Shown here: positions 12,044-23,140 of the stretch, piece after piece
How positions within the stretch are numbered: position 1 is the stretch's first letter
How the letters are laid out: every line of letters begins with the position of its first letter
Source of the DNA: Mauremys mutica
Taxonomy: Eukaryota; Chordata; Testudines; Geoemydidae
Length of the DNA stretch: 64,000 nucleotides
Reading direction: 5' to 3'
NCBI RefSeq assembly: GCF_020497125.1
Contig: NC_059075.1
Coordinates: 40,336,003 to 40,400,002, forward strand
The notes under the pieces: model-generated
Told to the model about the DNA's origin: nothing
What the model saw: the letters and a program-made list of their open reading frames with translations, nothing else
Databases searched by the model: none
Program-made: the position numbers and the translations under genes

Positions 12044-13110
12044 TCAGTTTTTTCTTGAGAAGGCCATGTTGTGCCTCTTGTGCCCCATCCCAGCCTGCAT
12101 TGGCACTGAGCCTATCCCAGTGTTAGAAGCATCAGCGCACAGCACAAAGGGTTTGCTGAAATTGGGGCTGACTAAAGCTGGCTCGGTAGACAAAGCCTCT
12201 TTTCTGTCCTTGAAGCCTTTCTCACAGGCCTCAGTACTCATCACCAGGTCTGGCTTCTCCTTGTTTGTTTGTTAGGGGAGCCACAATGTTGCTAAATCCC
12301 TTTACAAACCTCCAATACTAATTGGCCATACCAATAAGGGATTGGATCTGCCTCTTGGTTCATCAGGCAGGCCAATTCTGAATGGCTTCTACTTGTAAAG
12401 AGTCACGGTGAACAAACCCACTATGTGTCCTAAATAAGGTATCTCGGTGGACCCCACTTTACATTTGGACACCTTGACAGTGAGGTTGGCTTCTCTAAGC
12501 CTCTGCAATACTATTCCCACATGGTTCAGGTTTACACAGGCTCTGGAAAAGGTCTGTAAACCCTACAGCACCTCATTGACAGGCCTCTGAAAGGTAACCC
12601 CTCCATTAATTAATCCAAAAGGCATAACCTTAAACTCATAGAGGACACATTCCACTATGAAAGCTGACTTTTCCTGGGCAGCAACATCTAAGGGAATTTG
12701 CCAATACCCCCAAGTCAAATCTACAGTAGTACTTCTGAATTTTGCACACACACCCCCAATAGATCCAGTAGATCCTCTATCTGGGGTGTTGGGTAAGGAT
12801 CAGGTTGGGTAATGGTATTTAACCGTCTAAAATCCACGCAAAATATCATGGTTTTAGCCCTTTTAGGTACCATCACAATAGAAGACACCCAGGTGCTTTT
12901 GTATTTCAGAATCACCTCCACCGCCTCCTGAATCTGTCTTTGCATTTCTCCTTTAGCACAGTGTACTCTGCTAGGAGCAGAGCAGGGCCCTGCAGTTTCA
13001 ATAGAATGCACTATTTTGTTAGTTAGACCGGCAGGTTGGAAAATACCAGCCTGTGATGTTTCAAGAGGGCCAACATCTCCTGCTTGTGGGTTGGGCTCAA
13101 GCCCTCCCAA
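12044..13110 (-). pseudogene. Ty3/Gypsy pol remnant: reverse transcriptase and RNase H
   Basis: Minus-strand pieces in order are: FCVDFRRLN (RT motif after the conserved proline/lysine region) near 12830; TTVDLTWGYWQIPL near 12700, holding the first catalytic aspartate region; and EFKVMPFGL near 12620. Then comes a stop followed at once by the segment that normally lies downstream of the YxDD box, so the YxDD catalytic box seems lost by deletion near 12560. Further on, 'YLGHIVG' near 12440 marks the RT connection. FVLCADASNTGIGSV near 12140 is the RNase H start with its DAS motif. Multiple stops and shifts prevent any product. The family is clear from motif order; integrase was not seen. Confidence 0.88.
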
Positions 13111-13184
13111 ATCTCAATGCTCTCCAGAGGAGTCCCTTCCTTACCCTTCCTGACCAAATCAATTAAAGGGGCAGTAAACTTGGA

Positions 13185-13575
13185 TGGCCGGTGACCCGGC
13201 TGTTGGGGGAGGCTAGCCCCCAGCCCCTGCCCTTGCGCCCAAGGCCCAGCCCCTCCCCATCTGCCCCCCCTTCTACCCTTCTCCCCCTACAGGACCCCAG
13301 AGCACCCCCACCGTGGCCCCTGGCCTGGGCGGCCAGGAAGTGAGGGCCCAGTCCCAGTGCTCTGGTCGGCACAGCCAGCCCCAGAGAGTGAGGCGGCAGC
13401 GCTCCCGGCCCCAGGGTGCCAGGTGGCACAGTCCCAGCACCAGACGCCCTGACTCCCTGCAGGAGGCAGGCCAGCCAGCCCCAGCCAGCCTGGGCCAGCC
13501 AAGGCAGAGCGCTCTGGGAAGGGAACCACAGGAGGAGGGAGCCTGGACTCTGGGTGGAGTGTGGGCAGGGTATGA
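13185..13575. mobile_element. GC-rich insert inside the Gypsy element, unclassified
   Basis: About 390 bases of strongly GC-rich sequence separate minus-strand gag-like sequence (to about 13580) from the pol leader (from about 13185). Composition changes abruptly at both ends. It resembles the GC-rich interiors of the local hAT-type elements, but I could not find terminal repeats or a duplication. Overlapping frames of 115-138 codons are composition artefacts. Confidence 0.45.
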
Positions 13576-13589
13576 TCATCAGAAATTTC

Positions 13590-14330
13590 TACAGCCTCAA
13601 ACTGTGCAAGGTTTTTTGTCACAAATAGCTGCATTTACCTCCTCTGTAACTACCCATTGCTCCTGGGCAATCAGATCAAATAGTTTTCCATAATCACCTT
13701 CAGCCCTTCCATTATCCATTTTCTCATAAAATTACACATTTTAGGTACATATTCAACATGAGTGACATTGTCAAACATTCTGAGATTTCTATATTTCAAT
13801 TGATAGGTCTCAGGATAATCTTAAATCTTTTCAAGACATTTTCTTTACATTTTTTGTATATCTTAGCATCACCCTCCCCCATGTTATTAAAACTTGTCTG
13901 GTTTTCCCAGTTAATCTGGTTAAGAGGATAGGCATCTGTTTATCCACTGGATTACTGTGCATCCCACATCGTGTCTCAAAGGGGGACAGGAACTCTTCTA
14001 CATAGTTTCTTTATAAATTGGACTTTTTCCCCACGCCATTGTGTTGTGTGGGGGGGGGGTGTACTCACTTGCTGGAGAAGCTACTTTTGCTGCACTGGTA
14101 TTTTGAGCTGAATAGCTTGAGCTTCCATTAGCCTCTGGTGGGCTCTCTCTTCAACTGCCTCAGTTGCTTCTGTCTCCCTGATCTGCAATTCCATCATCAG
14201 TCTCTGGTGCCTGTGTTCCTCCTGGGCTCTCAGGTGCTGCAGTTGGGCCAGTTCCCTTAAGGTGGTCTCTGTGAAATTTGGGGAAGGAGGATCCTTGGGC
14301 TCCACCACATCATCTTCCCTGGGCACCTAG
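13590..14330 (-). pseudogene. Gag-like remnant of the Gypsy-type element
   Basis: A minus frame at 14326-14081 encodes a glutamate/arginine/glutamine-rich, probably coiled-coil segment with LRELAQLQHLRAQEEHRHQR. Further along, the minus strand in other frames gives YQLKYRNLRMFDNVTHVEY and 'MRKWIMEGLKVIMENYL'. These resemble the helical Gag/SCAN-type region of vertebrate Gypsy elements in spacing of hydrophobic residues. Position between primer binding site and pol supports gag. Stops and frameshifts make it non-functional. The SCAN resemblance is from memory and weak. Confidence 0.55.
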
Positions 14331-14557
14331 TCAAAACTTAAGAGCAATGCTCTCCGCTCCTGAACTGCAGTTTTCTTTTTACAGGATATTCCCCTCTGCA
14401 AGCATAAACATTCAAGGTCTTTTTTCACAAGACCATCATACAACTGTGGTTCAATTCCTGTGTCTATTCTTTAACTTTTAAAGCTCTCCATATCAATATC
14501 AAACTCTTAACAGCACTGGGGTTATGATCTATAAACTTAATTGACCTGTGGAATGTG

Positions 14558-14576
14558 AATCCTGCTGACTATGCCA
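14558..14576 (-). other. Primer binding site, tRNA-Ser-like
   Basis: One base inside the 5' LTR (minus strand), TGGCATAGTCAGCAGGATT begins with the TGG that pairs to a tRNA CCA end. It matches the complement of a vertebrate tRNA-Ser 3' end as I remember it, except for two G-to-A changes, both where the tRNA has CG. That is the expected decay of methylated CpG. The location directly beside the LTR makes this the priming site for minus-strand DNA synthesis. Confidence 0.75.
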
Positions 14577-14577
14577 A

Positions 14578-15618
14578 TGTCAAACTGCCCTGCAGTGGCT
14601 AAAGAGTGTGAGTATCAACCTCAGGGCACAAACTCCAAACCGGTTTTTAGTTCTATACTTAGATTACATCAACCAATTATTAAGTGTAAATTCCTCAGAC
14701 ACTAGAACAGCCTTATCATGGAGCACAGAGTCACACACAGTCTGCTTGGGTATTACGATCTGTCTCACCACCCAGGTTAACCTACCTTTGTGATAGACAG
14801 TCCCTTACACCAAAAATCACAGCACTATTCAGGTTACTCCTCGTCCCAAAGGACCAGTCACCCCAGGTCAACTGTACCTTAGATCTCACACCAAAGACAA
14901 TGCCCGCAGCCAATCCTATTACAAAAACTATCTAAACATTTAATAATAGGAAGAGGAAATAAGAGAGTTACACCTCTACCCCGATATAACACTGTTCTAG
15001 GGAGCCAAAAAATCTTACCACGTTATAGGTGAAACCGTGTTATATCGAACTTGCTTTGATCCACTGGAGTGCGCAGCCCCGCCCCCCCTCCTCCCGGAGC
15101 ACTGCTTTACCGTGTTATATCCAAATTCGTGTTATATCGGGTCGCGTTATATCGAGGTAGAGGTGTATTTACAAGGTTAAAGCAGGTAAACATACATACA
15201 CAAATGACTTACAATCATAAGTTTCAAAAGCTAATAAAAGCTTTTATGCTAAGTGAGCTCTGTATGTTCTTCACGGCTAACCCAGGCAAAGCACTGGGGT
15301 TCTCCTGCTCATGCCTAGAAAACATTGCCCCTCAGAGTCCACACAGCACAGAGATACAGTTCCTTCTTGTTCGGGGGTTTTATTCCCTTCCACTCCTGTG
15401 CTCTGAGCTGGAAACTCAGCTGATGGGAGGAATCCACTTGCATGATTCATCTTCATGGCGGGGAATAGCTGAACAAGAAAGTCTTTTGTCTATTTTAATG
15501 GCTCACAGTAGTCTAACTAGTGTTGATGGACTTTTCCTACTGGGGAGCACGTAACATCTTTTATTGGAGACAAGCACTCCACACTAGTTAGTGCATTTCT
15601 ACTGTCTGGTGATTGACA
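14578..15618 (-). repeat. 5' LTR of the Gypsy-type element, with insert
   Basis: It begins TGTCAAACTGCCCTGCAG and ends GATTGACA. It matches the left LTR over most of that copy's length and is longer because it keeps about 380 bases deleted from the left copy and holds a 195-bp mariner-like MITE. The plus strand near 15180-15260 is AT-rich ('gctaataaaagcttttatg'). Confidence 0.78.
14971..15165. mobile_element. Tc1/mariner-like MITE, TA-flanked
   Basis: The ends CACCTCTACCCCGATATAAC and GTTATATCGAGGTAGAGGTG are inverted repeats over about 20 bases, and the element is bounded by TA on both sides (14969-14970 and 15166-15167). TA duplication points to the Tc1/mariner superfamily. It has no coding capacity. 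It lies inside the 5' LTR and is absent from the 3' LTR, so it landed after the retrotransposon. Confidence 0.82.
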
Positions 15619-15624
15619 CAGGCC

Positions 15625-15716
15625 AGGTCCACACTACAAACTTACATCAGTATAACTACGTCAGTCGAGGGTGTGAAAAATCCACACACCAGAGTGACAC
15701 AGCTATACCAACATGA
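15625..15716. mobile_element. Palindromic MITE beside the Gypsy element
   Basis: 'catcagtataactacgtcag' and 'acagctataccaacatg' form arms around the centre GTGTGAAAAATCCACAC. The left border 'ggccaggtccacactac' is of the terminal type of local Harbinger-like MITEs. It begins almost where the LTR ends, so the exact junction is uncertain. Confidence 0.5.
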
Positions 15717-18590
15717 GAAGCTCCCCATTCCTCAGGGCTCTTCAACTACACCCACAGCAAAGCAGGCTCCCTCTGTCCAGACAATTGATCTGTGACCCTC
15801 TGTCCAGCTTTTTATTCACTTCTCCTTTTCCCAAAACAACAGCATTGTCATGCCGAACTAGGCCTTAACTTCTGCCCTCAGGGGTCTCTCTTCCAGAGCT
15901 TTCAGCCACATCTTCTCTCCTTGACAGACTCAGCAGTGTGATCTCTCTCAAAAACAAAAACCAAACAAAAAAACCCACTCAACAAACCCCTACTGCAACT
16001 TCCTGCTGCTGTCATAGTAGAAGCACCTGACCCAACAGAGGTGTGCCTCCTTAGTTGTCAGGGTTGCCTAGCCCCAGGCCTTTCAGCCTGTAAGAGGTGA
16101 GCCACCCTGTTACATTGGGTTGTTCCAAGGTGCAGCCTCTCCCTCTTGCTGGTAGTTTCAAAACAGTGAATTTTTTTAAAAACAGGTAAATAAACAAATA
16201 GATACTTCCATCCCCTTCCCTTGCCTCAGCCTTGCAGCAATTGCAACCTGGCACATGAGGCTTACCACAGATTACATATATGTTGATGCCTTTTGTTAAA
16301 ATATTGGCAGCGCATCAGAGTACCCCCAGTCCATCCACTGCATCACTGAGAAAGGTCTTCTGCTTGTAATATTTACTTACAGAGCCCCTACATGCAGGAC
16401 TTTATAGGCATTACAGGAAAAGAATAGCAGTGTCCCGGAGATGATCACTGGATTTCAGCCGCTAGAATCAAAGCTGCATACGATCCTCACAGCAATAACT
16501 CTGCTTCTGGCACAGGCAAAAGAGTCTGGTTATCATTTATGAATAAACCTTTCCTCACTAAGGTTTCCTAGGGTCCTTCTTCCTTCTCTCCCTAGAGTCC
16601 AAACCCACCCCCGTCCCCAGAGGCAAATCACTGTGATGCTCAGTACCGCACCTCCCAGCACAAATGGGGAAAAATAGGCCGAGCTGTCCCTAGCCAGTGG
16701 CAGCCCAAGTCAGAACGAATACACTCTAGGGAAGGAGAAAACTAAAATACCTTTAATTGGAGCCTAAGGGAGAAGGACCCTTGGGTGAGAGCTGGAGCAC
16801 AGGAGCCTGAGGCTCTCTGAACAGCTGAGAGTGAGTGAGGGTTCTGACTGACCCACTGCAGCCATTGCCCATCACCCCAGTGCATTTTGCAGCCATGCTT
16901 AAGAATGCGAAGACAAAAAGACAAACCAAGTGAGCTCCTTTAACCCTTCGCTGCTACTCTTCTGGCCCCCATGGAGCTGCTGTCAATTAACACCAAATCT
17001 TAGGGCATTACCTGGAGTGGCTGGCTGAGAGTTGGGCACTTGGCAGTCCAGCCCATCCCCTGCAGCATTCTGCTCAGTTCAGGAGGTAGTGCACCTGTGT
17101 GCATGCATGTATCCCCAGCATTCAGCAGCATGGCAGATGTGCCTGCATTGCTGCACCAGGGTCTGCACCCATGACATGCAGCAAATAAATGCCTTGCATT
17201 GTGATAACGGCGCAGAGAAGCCACAGATGGGAAAAGAAAATCCCCACGTTTCTGCAGAAACTTGTCAGGGGTCCCACAGGGTGGGAAGTATGCATAATTC
17301 TCACCCTGCCAAGGCCCAAATGTGTGACACATTATGAGACAAAGACCCAAAATTAGGCCCAAAAACCGATATATTCAGGAAACTTAAAATGCTGTGGGAT
17401 TCCTCCCACTCTTTAGTGTCAGTAGCTCAGGTACCTTGGCTTCGTTGTGCTGTATTTCTGATGGAAATCATTTTCAACAACCGTGAGGGGACACCACATT
17501 TGCATAGAATGTGGGCACTTTTGGAGCTAAAATGAGTGACACTCCTTGAAATGAGGGACATTGGAGAGGCCTCAGCATGGTCATAACCCATTTCCCTCTT
17601 ATCTAGTTGTCCCATCTTCCAGACCCCCTCTCTAGAGGAGAGTGGTGGTATACAGGGATGGATCATGCTGGAGCCTTCGTGGTGCCTATCTCTGTGACTG
17701 ATGAGTTCCACCCTACACAATTGCCTCCGACCACCCCTCACACCCAGCCCCCTCTGCCCTCGGCCCACTTCTTGCTCTTCGCTTCTCACACACAGCTCTT
17801 ACTCTCTGCCTTCACCTTATTCCTCTCAGACCCTGCTGTCTTTCCAGCCCCATTCCCACTCTTCATCCCCCTCAGACACTGCCCTCACCCTCAGCCCAGA
17901 CCCCGTTCCCTGCCTTCAGTTTCCCCTCCTCTGTGTTCACTCTGGTGTTTCTCAGGCTCTGGATGGCAGCGTGCTGCCCTAGCGTGTCACTCCAGGCACA
18001 GCCCCTCTCACTAGGCCAGCATCTTGCCTTTTGTTTACACACCGTCAGCCCTTCCCTTCCGAGCTCTGCTTCCAGATTTACCATGTTTAGGAAGCCAACG
18101 TGACCTACTTAGGCTCCCTGACCTAGTTATAGCCGAAACACTGACTCCAAACACGCACAAGAAAAAAAAGGACAAAGGGAGTGTGGTGAGGAGGGAAATA
18201 TTATCTTTGTTGTTTTCAAATGAAAACAAACCCAGCAAGGCTAAGCTGCCTGCTGCTGCCTTCATCCAGCACTGCCCAGGCCCTGAGGGATGCATGAAGT
18301 TCAGCTGTTCACATGATTCTACGACTGAAAAGGGCAGATACCACTCAGCAGAACAATCTTTCCCAAAGTGTGGGGTATGTCGCAGCAGGGCATGAAGGAC
18401 TAGCCACAAGGGTATTCATGGACTTTTTAACAGCTTTCATATAAAAAGTAGTAAGTCTCTAGCTGTTATGGCTACAAAGCAAACCTTCAAAATGTGAAGC
18501 AAATGTGACCAATGCAGACACCTGCCTGAGTTTGCAGAGAACCTGAAAAACTTGTTCTGAGGGGTAAACTTCTCCACTTGTTTTAATGTG
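15717..18590. other. No recognised feature
   Basis: About 2.9 kb in which I recognise no repeat family or exon. It includes a pyrimidine-rich stretch at 17700-17950 that opens long frames without motifs. Confidence 0.5.
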
Positions 18591-18591
18591 C

Positions 18592-19033
18592 ACTAAATAG
18601 AGCTGGTCAGGAATCGTTTGACAAAATATTTTTTCATCAAAAAATGCCAACTTTTTGCAGGAAAGGATCAGATTCAACAAATTTCTTGATTTGTAGATTT
18701 TTTTTTGAAGAATGTTGGAATTCTTGAAATGTGACATTGACACTTTCTAAACCAAAAAAAATCTGGTTTTCTAGATCAAAATGAAATTCCTTTTGACATT
18801 TAAGCAAATTAGAGTAACAATTTTCTTAAAAATTTAAACCTAGTCAAAATGTAAATGAAAAAAGTTCTGAAATTATTTTAAAAAAAATTGATTGACCCAA
18901 AGCAATTTTTTCCCCAAACTTTTGGTTTATGAAAATTTTCAAGATTTCAACTTTTCATCTCAATTCAGGACAGGGAAAAATTTTGAAATCTTGAAAATTT
19001 TCATGAGACAGGACAATCGTTTCCCACACATCT
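18592..19033. mobile_element. AT-rich MITE-like element, TAGAGCTGGTC terminus
   Basis: The left end TAGAGCTGGTCAGGAATCG is of the same type as the hAT-like MITE at 35.785 kb (TAGAGCTGGTTGAAGA). The right end CACATCTCTA is a weak inverted match. The interior is rich in A and T runs with inverted 'gaaaattttcaaga' words. No clear duplication was found. Confidence 0.45.
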
Positions 19034-21199
19034 CTAGTGCTCCTCAGATGCCAATGAAGTTGCTCTAAAAGTTAGCATTGTCAGATATTTCACTGCTTCT
19101 CAAAGCATGTAAGCAAGGAGACAAAACATATTGGGAAGAAATACACCTGCATTTCCCACAGTGTGTGTGTGGTGGGGGAAGATGTGAAAGTCTAGATAGT
19201 GGGGGGTACAGCAGATAACTCAGTGAGACATATACTAACAACACATTATGTGATTATGGGAGGGGTGGGCCATGTGTTATTGGTTTCATTTTCCTGAAGG
19301 GGCCGGTTCATCTCTTGAACATTTAGTAAAGTTTGAAATAGTGCCACTGGAAATCCAATGCATGCTTGCGTTGCAGAGCAGTCCTGCACATGCAGATGGT
19401 CAAACAGGGATGTAAGAGGGGTACAGAGCAGGAAGGATGCCAAAGATAGTTGTAATGAATTTGATTTGATTTAATGGACAGGAGTTCAGTAGCACATCAT
19501 TAACACCACCAAAAATACATGCACCACAGAGAGTCCTATTAGCACTGAGAACTAAAGTAAAAGATGACCTCAGATGATAAAATTGGATGTCATAGAGCAG
19601 ATTCAGCCATCCCCTGACAGGGGTCAGTTTCCACTTACTCCAGTGGCTGCTGTTCCGGCACACACACAGGGCAGGGTGACGTGGGCTGGGTGGTGGATGA
19701 GAAAGATAGATCTGAATAGAACTGAAGAGAGTGGGGAAGTTGGGGAGGCCAGAGAGGAGACAGATGCAGTTTACCCTGGGTTTGGGCAATAGGGAAATAG
19801 AAGGAAAACAGAGGTAGTATAGAAGGGTAACCAGCAATTACTTTCCAGATAACTTCTAAAGCTGATTGGCCCATGACAGCACTGCCAAGAACTCCTTCTG
19901 CTTCAGCATCCAAGCTGTGCCTTCCAGCTGTGTTTATGAATATATTTTGTTGCAATTTGTGCTCCTGATCTTTCCCTGTTGAACATGTGACTTCCCATAC
20001 TTACCCCCTCACCCTTTGTTTATTGTCACCCCTCACTGTGTTCAATCTAATATAGGGCATGGTCCTGCGGGGGCACCCCCAACTCCCACTGACTTCAGGG
20101 CACTTCATTCTGGATTAGCAGCACTGCCTGATATTCTACTCCTGGCTCCCCACGCAGCTCCCTCAAGGCCTCCCAATCCTGATCTGCATCACCCCCTGCT
20201 ATTCCAGTCCTGGACTGCCACACAGCTCTGCCGATACCCTCAACCCTGACCTGCAGCACCCCACATTTGAGACATATCGAACACATACTTTTCAGGTGCT
20301 CCTGATCAACGGTGCTGTGAATGATTCCTATACCCCACATACAGCTCACTGGCAGAGATGTAGTAAAGGCACATACTCGGAGGCATACTCAGGTACACAC
20401 CTTACCTTAACACCAGACCTTAGCTACACCTATAAAGAACCTCATGGGGTCAGATGATTTGGAAAGGACTCACCACTGACCAAATGTGCTATGCAAACAT
20501 GGTGAGGATTCTTCGTGACTCCCAGCAGATATAAAAGAAATGAATGAAACAAAAATTCCAGACACACTGATTGTATTTGCTGCTGTAATTTCTGATCAAA
20601 TTTTCAGATGTCTGAGCATTCCATAGCCCAGTGTATGTCAGCCACACTTCACTGCTGGTTTTATGTTATTAGTATTGACAGCCACTCAGTTTAAACGGAG
20701 GTTAGGATTGAAATCCTGTCTTGTCGCTTATCTCTGCCTTTTTATCTTGTTTGTTTCCTCTCATTACAGAGAAATCCTCCCTTTCATAAAGCCCATCTGA
20801 AGACCTCAGCAAACATGCAAACAGGATGGTAAATGGATTAGCCAGGGAGGTACTCTAGGCAGAAGCCTGCCTGAATAGACACTCATGGATCAATCGGCTT
20901 TGCCTTCCAAAGCTAATGGTATGAGTTTCTCTGTCCGATTCTGGCTCAGGTGATCTTGGGGCACTCTCAATAATGTATCTGATAGAATTATATCCCCTTA
21001 GAAAATAGGGATGACAAAAGAGGGCACGGTCTGTTGAAGGTGGGGAGAGAGCTAACTGCATAGTAATACTATGCTCTTCTGCAACATCTTAACACTTGGC
21101 AAAGGCTAAGGAATGGGTATCACAACTGCTGTTTATTATGCCAGTTATGATCATGTCACTGTTACTGTCTCTCAACCCCTGTTTGTTGGTTTATCTCAC
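19034..21199. other. No other recognised feature
   Basis: Apart from the minisatellite at 20.1 kb I see no family in this stretch. A short half of a 'gcagattcagccatcccctg' palindrome-like word occurs near 19600. Confidence 0.45.
20103..20272. repeat. Minisatellite, about 2.5 copies of a 68-bp unit
   Basis: Each copy follows the pattern 'tctggattagcagcactgcc', 'tgatattctactcctggctcc', 'ccacgcagctccctcaaggcc'. The second reads 'tcctgatctgcatcaccccc', 'tgctattccagtcctggactg', 'ccacacagctctgccgatacc', and a third starts 'ccctgacctgcagcacccc'. The copies differ by substitutions but keep spacing near 68 bases. Confidence 0.65.
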
Positions 21200-21292
21200 C
21201 CGTTGTGTCTCATCTGTTTCTTCTGCAAGTTCTTTGGAGCAGGGACTGTCTCTTTCTTATGTGTGTACTGTGCTTAGCTATCAGGGACCAGA
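21200..21292 (+). mobile_element. SINE 3'-body fragment
   Basis: 'tgcaagttctttggagcagg' followed by 'gactgtctctttcttatgtg' and 'tgtactgtgcttagc' repeats the pattern at 62.74 kb ('gtaagctctttgaggcaggg', 'gccatcgctttgttatgt', 'ttgtatgctgcccagcac'). The shared pattern marks one dispersed family, probably a tRNA-SINE 3' body. Confidence 0.5.
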
Positions 21293-21482
21293 CCAGCCAC
21301 TGGTCTGCTCCCTGACTTACTTCTGAGCTAGGTCAACTTGGTGTGCAGGTGAGAGCCCACCTCAGTGCGCCAGAGCTTGGTCCTGGTAGGAATCATCAGA
21401 ATTGGACACCTCCTGGACTACAACCTGAAGGGACTGGGTGGATCCTCTTGTGCTTGGTTGGCACATGGGGCTCTCCACCCCT

Positions 21483-21788
21483 CAGGGGCAGCTCTATGTA
21501 TTTTGCCGCACCAAGCACAGCAGTCAGGCGGCTTTCGGTGGCATGCCTGCTGTGGGCGGTCCGCTGGTAACGCAGATTCGGTGGCATGCCTACGGGAGGT
21601 CCACCGGTCCCATGCCTTCGGAGTACCCGCCACCGAATTGCTGCCAAAACCGCGGGACTGGTGGACCTCCTGCAGGCATGCCGCTGAAGGCAACCTTATT
21701 GCCGCCCTCATGGCGACCAGCAGGCCACCCCCCGTGGCTTGCCGCCCCAGGCACGCTCTTAGTGCACTGGTGCCTGGAGCCACCCCTG
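21483..21788. mobile_element. Non-autonomous hAT-type element, CAGGGGCAGCTCTA termini
   Basis: The left end CAGGGGCAGCTCTATG and the right end GGAGCCACCCCTG are inverted repeats. The perfect 8-bp duplication CCACCCCT lies at 21475-21482 and 21789-21796. The interior is GC-rich with repeated 'ggtggcatgcctgc' and 'gcggcatgcctg'-type words. It is 306 bp. Frames of up to 203 codons through it are not genes. Confidence 0.88.
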
Positions 21789-21880
21789 CCACCCCTTATA
21801 TGCCCCAGCACGTAATCCAGGAGGTGACGGCAGCTTTACTGCCCGACTCTCGGGCCTTTATTGAGCAGGTCCTATCCCCC

Positions 21881-22357
21881 AGTACAGAAAGGATGTGGAC
21901 AAATTGGAGAGTCTCCAGCGGAGGGCAAAGAAAATTATTAGGGGGCTGGGGCACATGGCTTAAGAGGAGAGACTGAGGGAACTGGGCTTATTTAGTCTGC
22001 AGAAGAGAAGAGTGAGGGGGGATTTGATAGCAGCCTTCAACTACCTGAAGCGGGGGTTCCAAAGAGGATGGAGCTAGGCTATTCTCAGTTGTGGCAGATG
22101 ACAGAACAAGAAGCAATGGTCTCAAGTTGCAGTGGGGGAGGTCTAGGTTGGATATTAGGACACACCATTTCACTAGGAGGGAGGTGAAGCACTGGAATTG
22201 GTTACCTAGGGAGGTGGTGGAATCTCCATCCTTAGAGGTTTTTAAGGCCCGGCTTGACAAAGCCCTGGCTGGGATGATTTAGTTGAGATTAGTCCTGCTT
22301 TAAACAGGGGGTTGGACTAAGAGGTCTCTTCCAACCCTAATCTTCTAGGATTCTATG
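21881..22357 (+). mobile_element. CR1 LINE 3' end
   Basis: 'gatgtggacaaattggagag' opens the last part of CR1 ORF2, followed by 'ctgagggaactgggcttatt', 'gaggggggatttgatagcag', 'aggtctaggttggatattag' and 'ttggttacctagggaggtgg'. The tail is 'gggggttggactaagaggtc', 'tcttccaaccctaatctt' and a final GGATTCTATGAG. One residual frame (22091-22282) reads through the conserved C-terminal region with [20 protein letters not shown]. Confidence 0.92.
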
Positions 22358-22559
22358 AGGGTGCTCCCTGCCTGTCCCTCATCCTTGTCCCTTTGAATTT
22401 TCTCATTGAGCCCCTGCCCTGAGATCCCCCACAGCCGCCCACTCTACACACCCCGAGCCAGCTGCGTGACTTGCAGCCAGTTCATTTCTGAACCATGCCC
22501 CAGGCACATCTGTACACTCTTGTGCTCCACACATTTCATTTCCTCACCCTCGTGTCTAA

Positions 22560-23140
22560 CCCTGATACTAAGAGGCAGGACCTCCTACCATCTGTTGAGG
22601 GCGAGGAACCCTGGTGGACCAACCTGTATTCCACCTTGGTTCCACGGCCTGCCGGGGATATTGATTGGCAGCTCCTCCATGGAGCCATGAGCACAGGCGT
22701 GTACTTGACGTGGTTCACCCCCATCACCGCTTGAGGGAGACCATGACACACCTCTGTCTGGAGTGTGCCAGGTTGCAGCCCTTTTTCAGGCTCCTCCAGA
22801 ACCTTCTTTTATGGTTCTGGCTGCACTGCTTCCCACATCTCTTCATCTCTGCACACCCCATCTGTGGCCCCATGAAGTCGTGAGATCTCCTCATCAACCT
22901 CTTCCTGGCATTCGCTAAAGTAGCCATTTATAATACCAGGAGGAGGAAGTTGGACGAGGGGGTGCTCTGCGACTATGGAGCCTACTTCTGTTCCTCCCCT
23001 GGTTTAAATCTCTGGGCAGAGTTCCTCTGGGCGGTGTCCGCTGGCTCCCTAGACACCTTTGAGGAGCAGTGGGTGCTGTCCGGGATTCTCTGCTCGGTGT
23101 CCCACTATGGATCCCTGATTTTATAACTATGACCCTCATT
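22560..23140 (+). pseudogene. Non-LTR retrotransposon ORF2 C-terminus, second family
   Basis: Plus-strand frames give DIDWQLLHGAMSTGVYLTWF near 22660-22720, then after a stop and shift THLCLECARLQPFFRLLQN near 22750-22800, and further on 'AGSLDTFEEQWVLSGILCSV'. This order resembles the region after the RT domain of L1-like elements, where a zinc-binding C...H...C knuckle follows an LLHG motif (from memory). Part of the knuckle is missing at the shift. It is unrelated to the CR1 copy just upstream and has no catalytic RT motif, so it is a dead 3' fragment. Confidence 0.6.

Larger units (their letters stand above)
10562..15618 (-). mobile_element. Ty3/Gypsy-type LTR retrotransposon, full-length but dead
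   Basis: Two direct repeats (10562-11050 and 14578-15618) both begin TGTCAA and end TGACA on the plus strand, as LTRs do. Between them, on the minus strand and in order, lie a tRNA-Ser-like primer binding site next to the right LTR, gag-like remnants, Ty3/Gypsy reverse transcriptase motifs and an RNase H motif. The outer flanks CAGAC (10557-10561) and CAGGC (15619-15623) are compatible with a 5-bp duplication with one change. The right LTR is therefore the 5' LTR. The integrase region was not recognised, and no polypurine tract is obvious beside the left LTR. The element is old: its LTRs have diverged through indels and three foreign blocks sit inside it. Confidence 0.8.

Noticed and set aside
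13163..13693. Frames of 115-138 codons on both strands
   Set aside because: Same reason: GC-rich insert, no motif, frames overlap on both strands.
21365..21976. 203-codon plus frame, the longest in the window
   Set aside because: It runs straight across a hAT-type element and into a CR1 3' end, crossing both boundaries, so it cannot be one gene.
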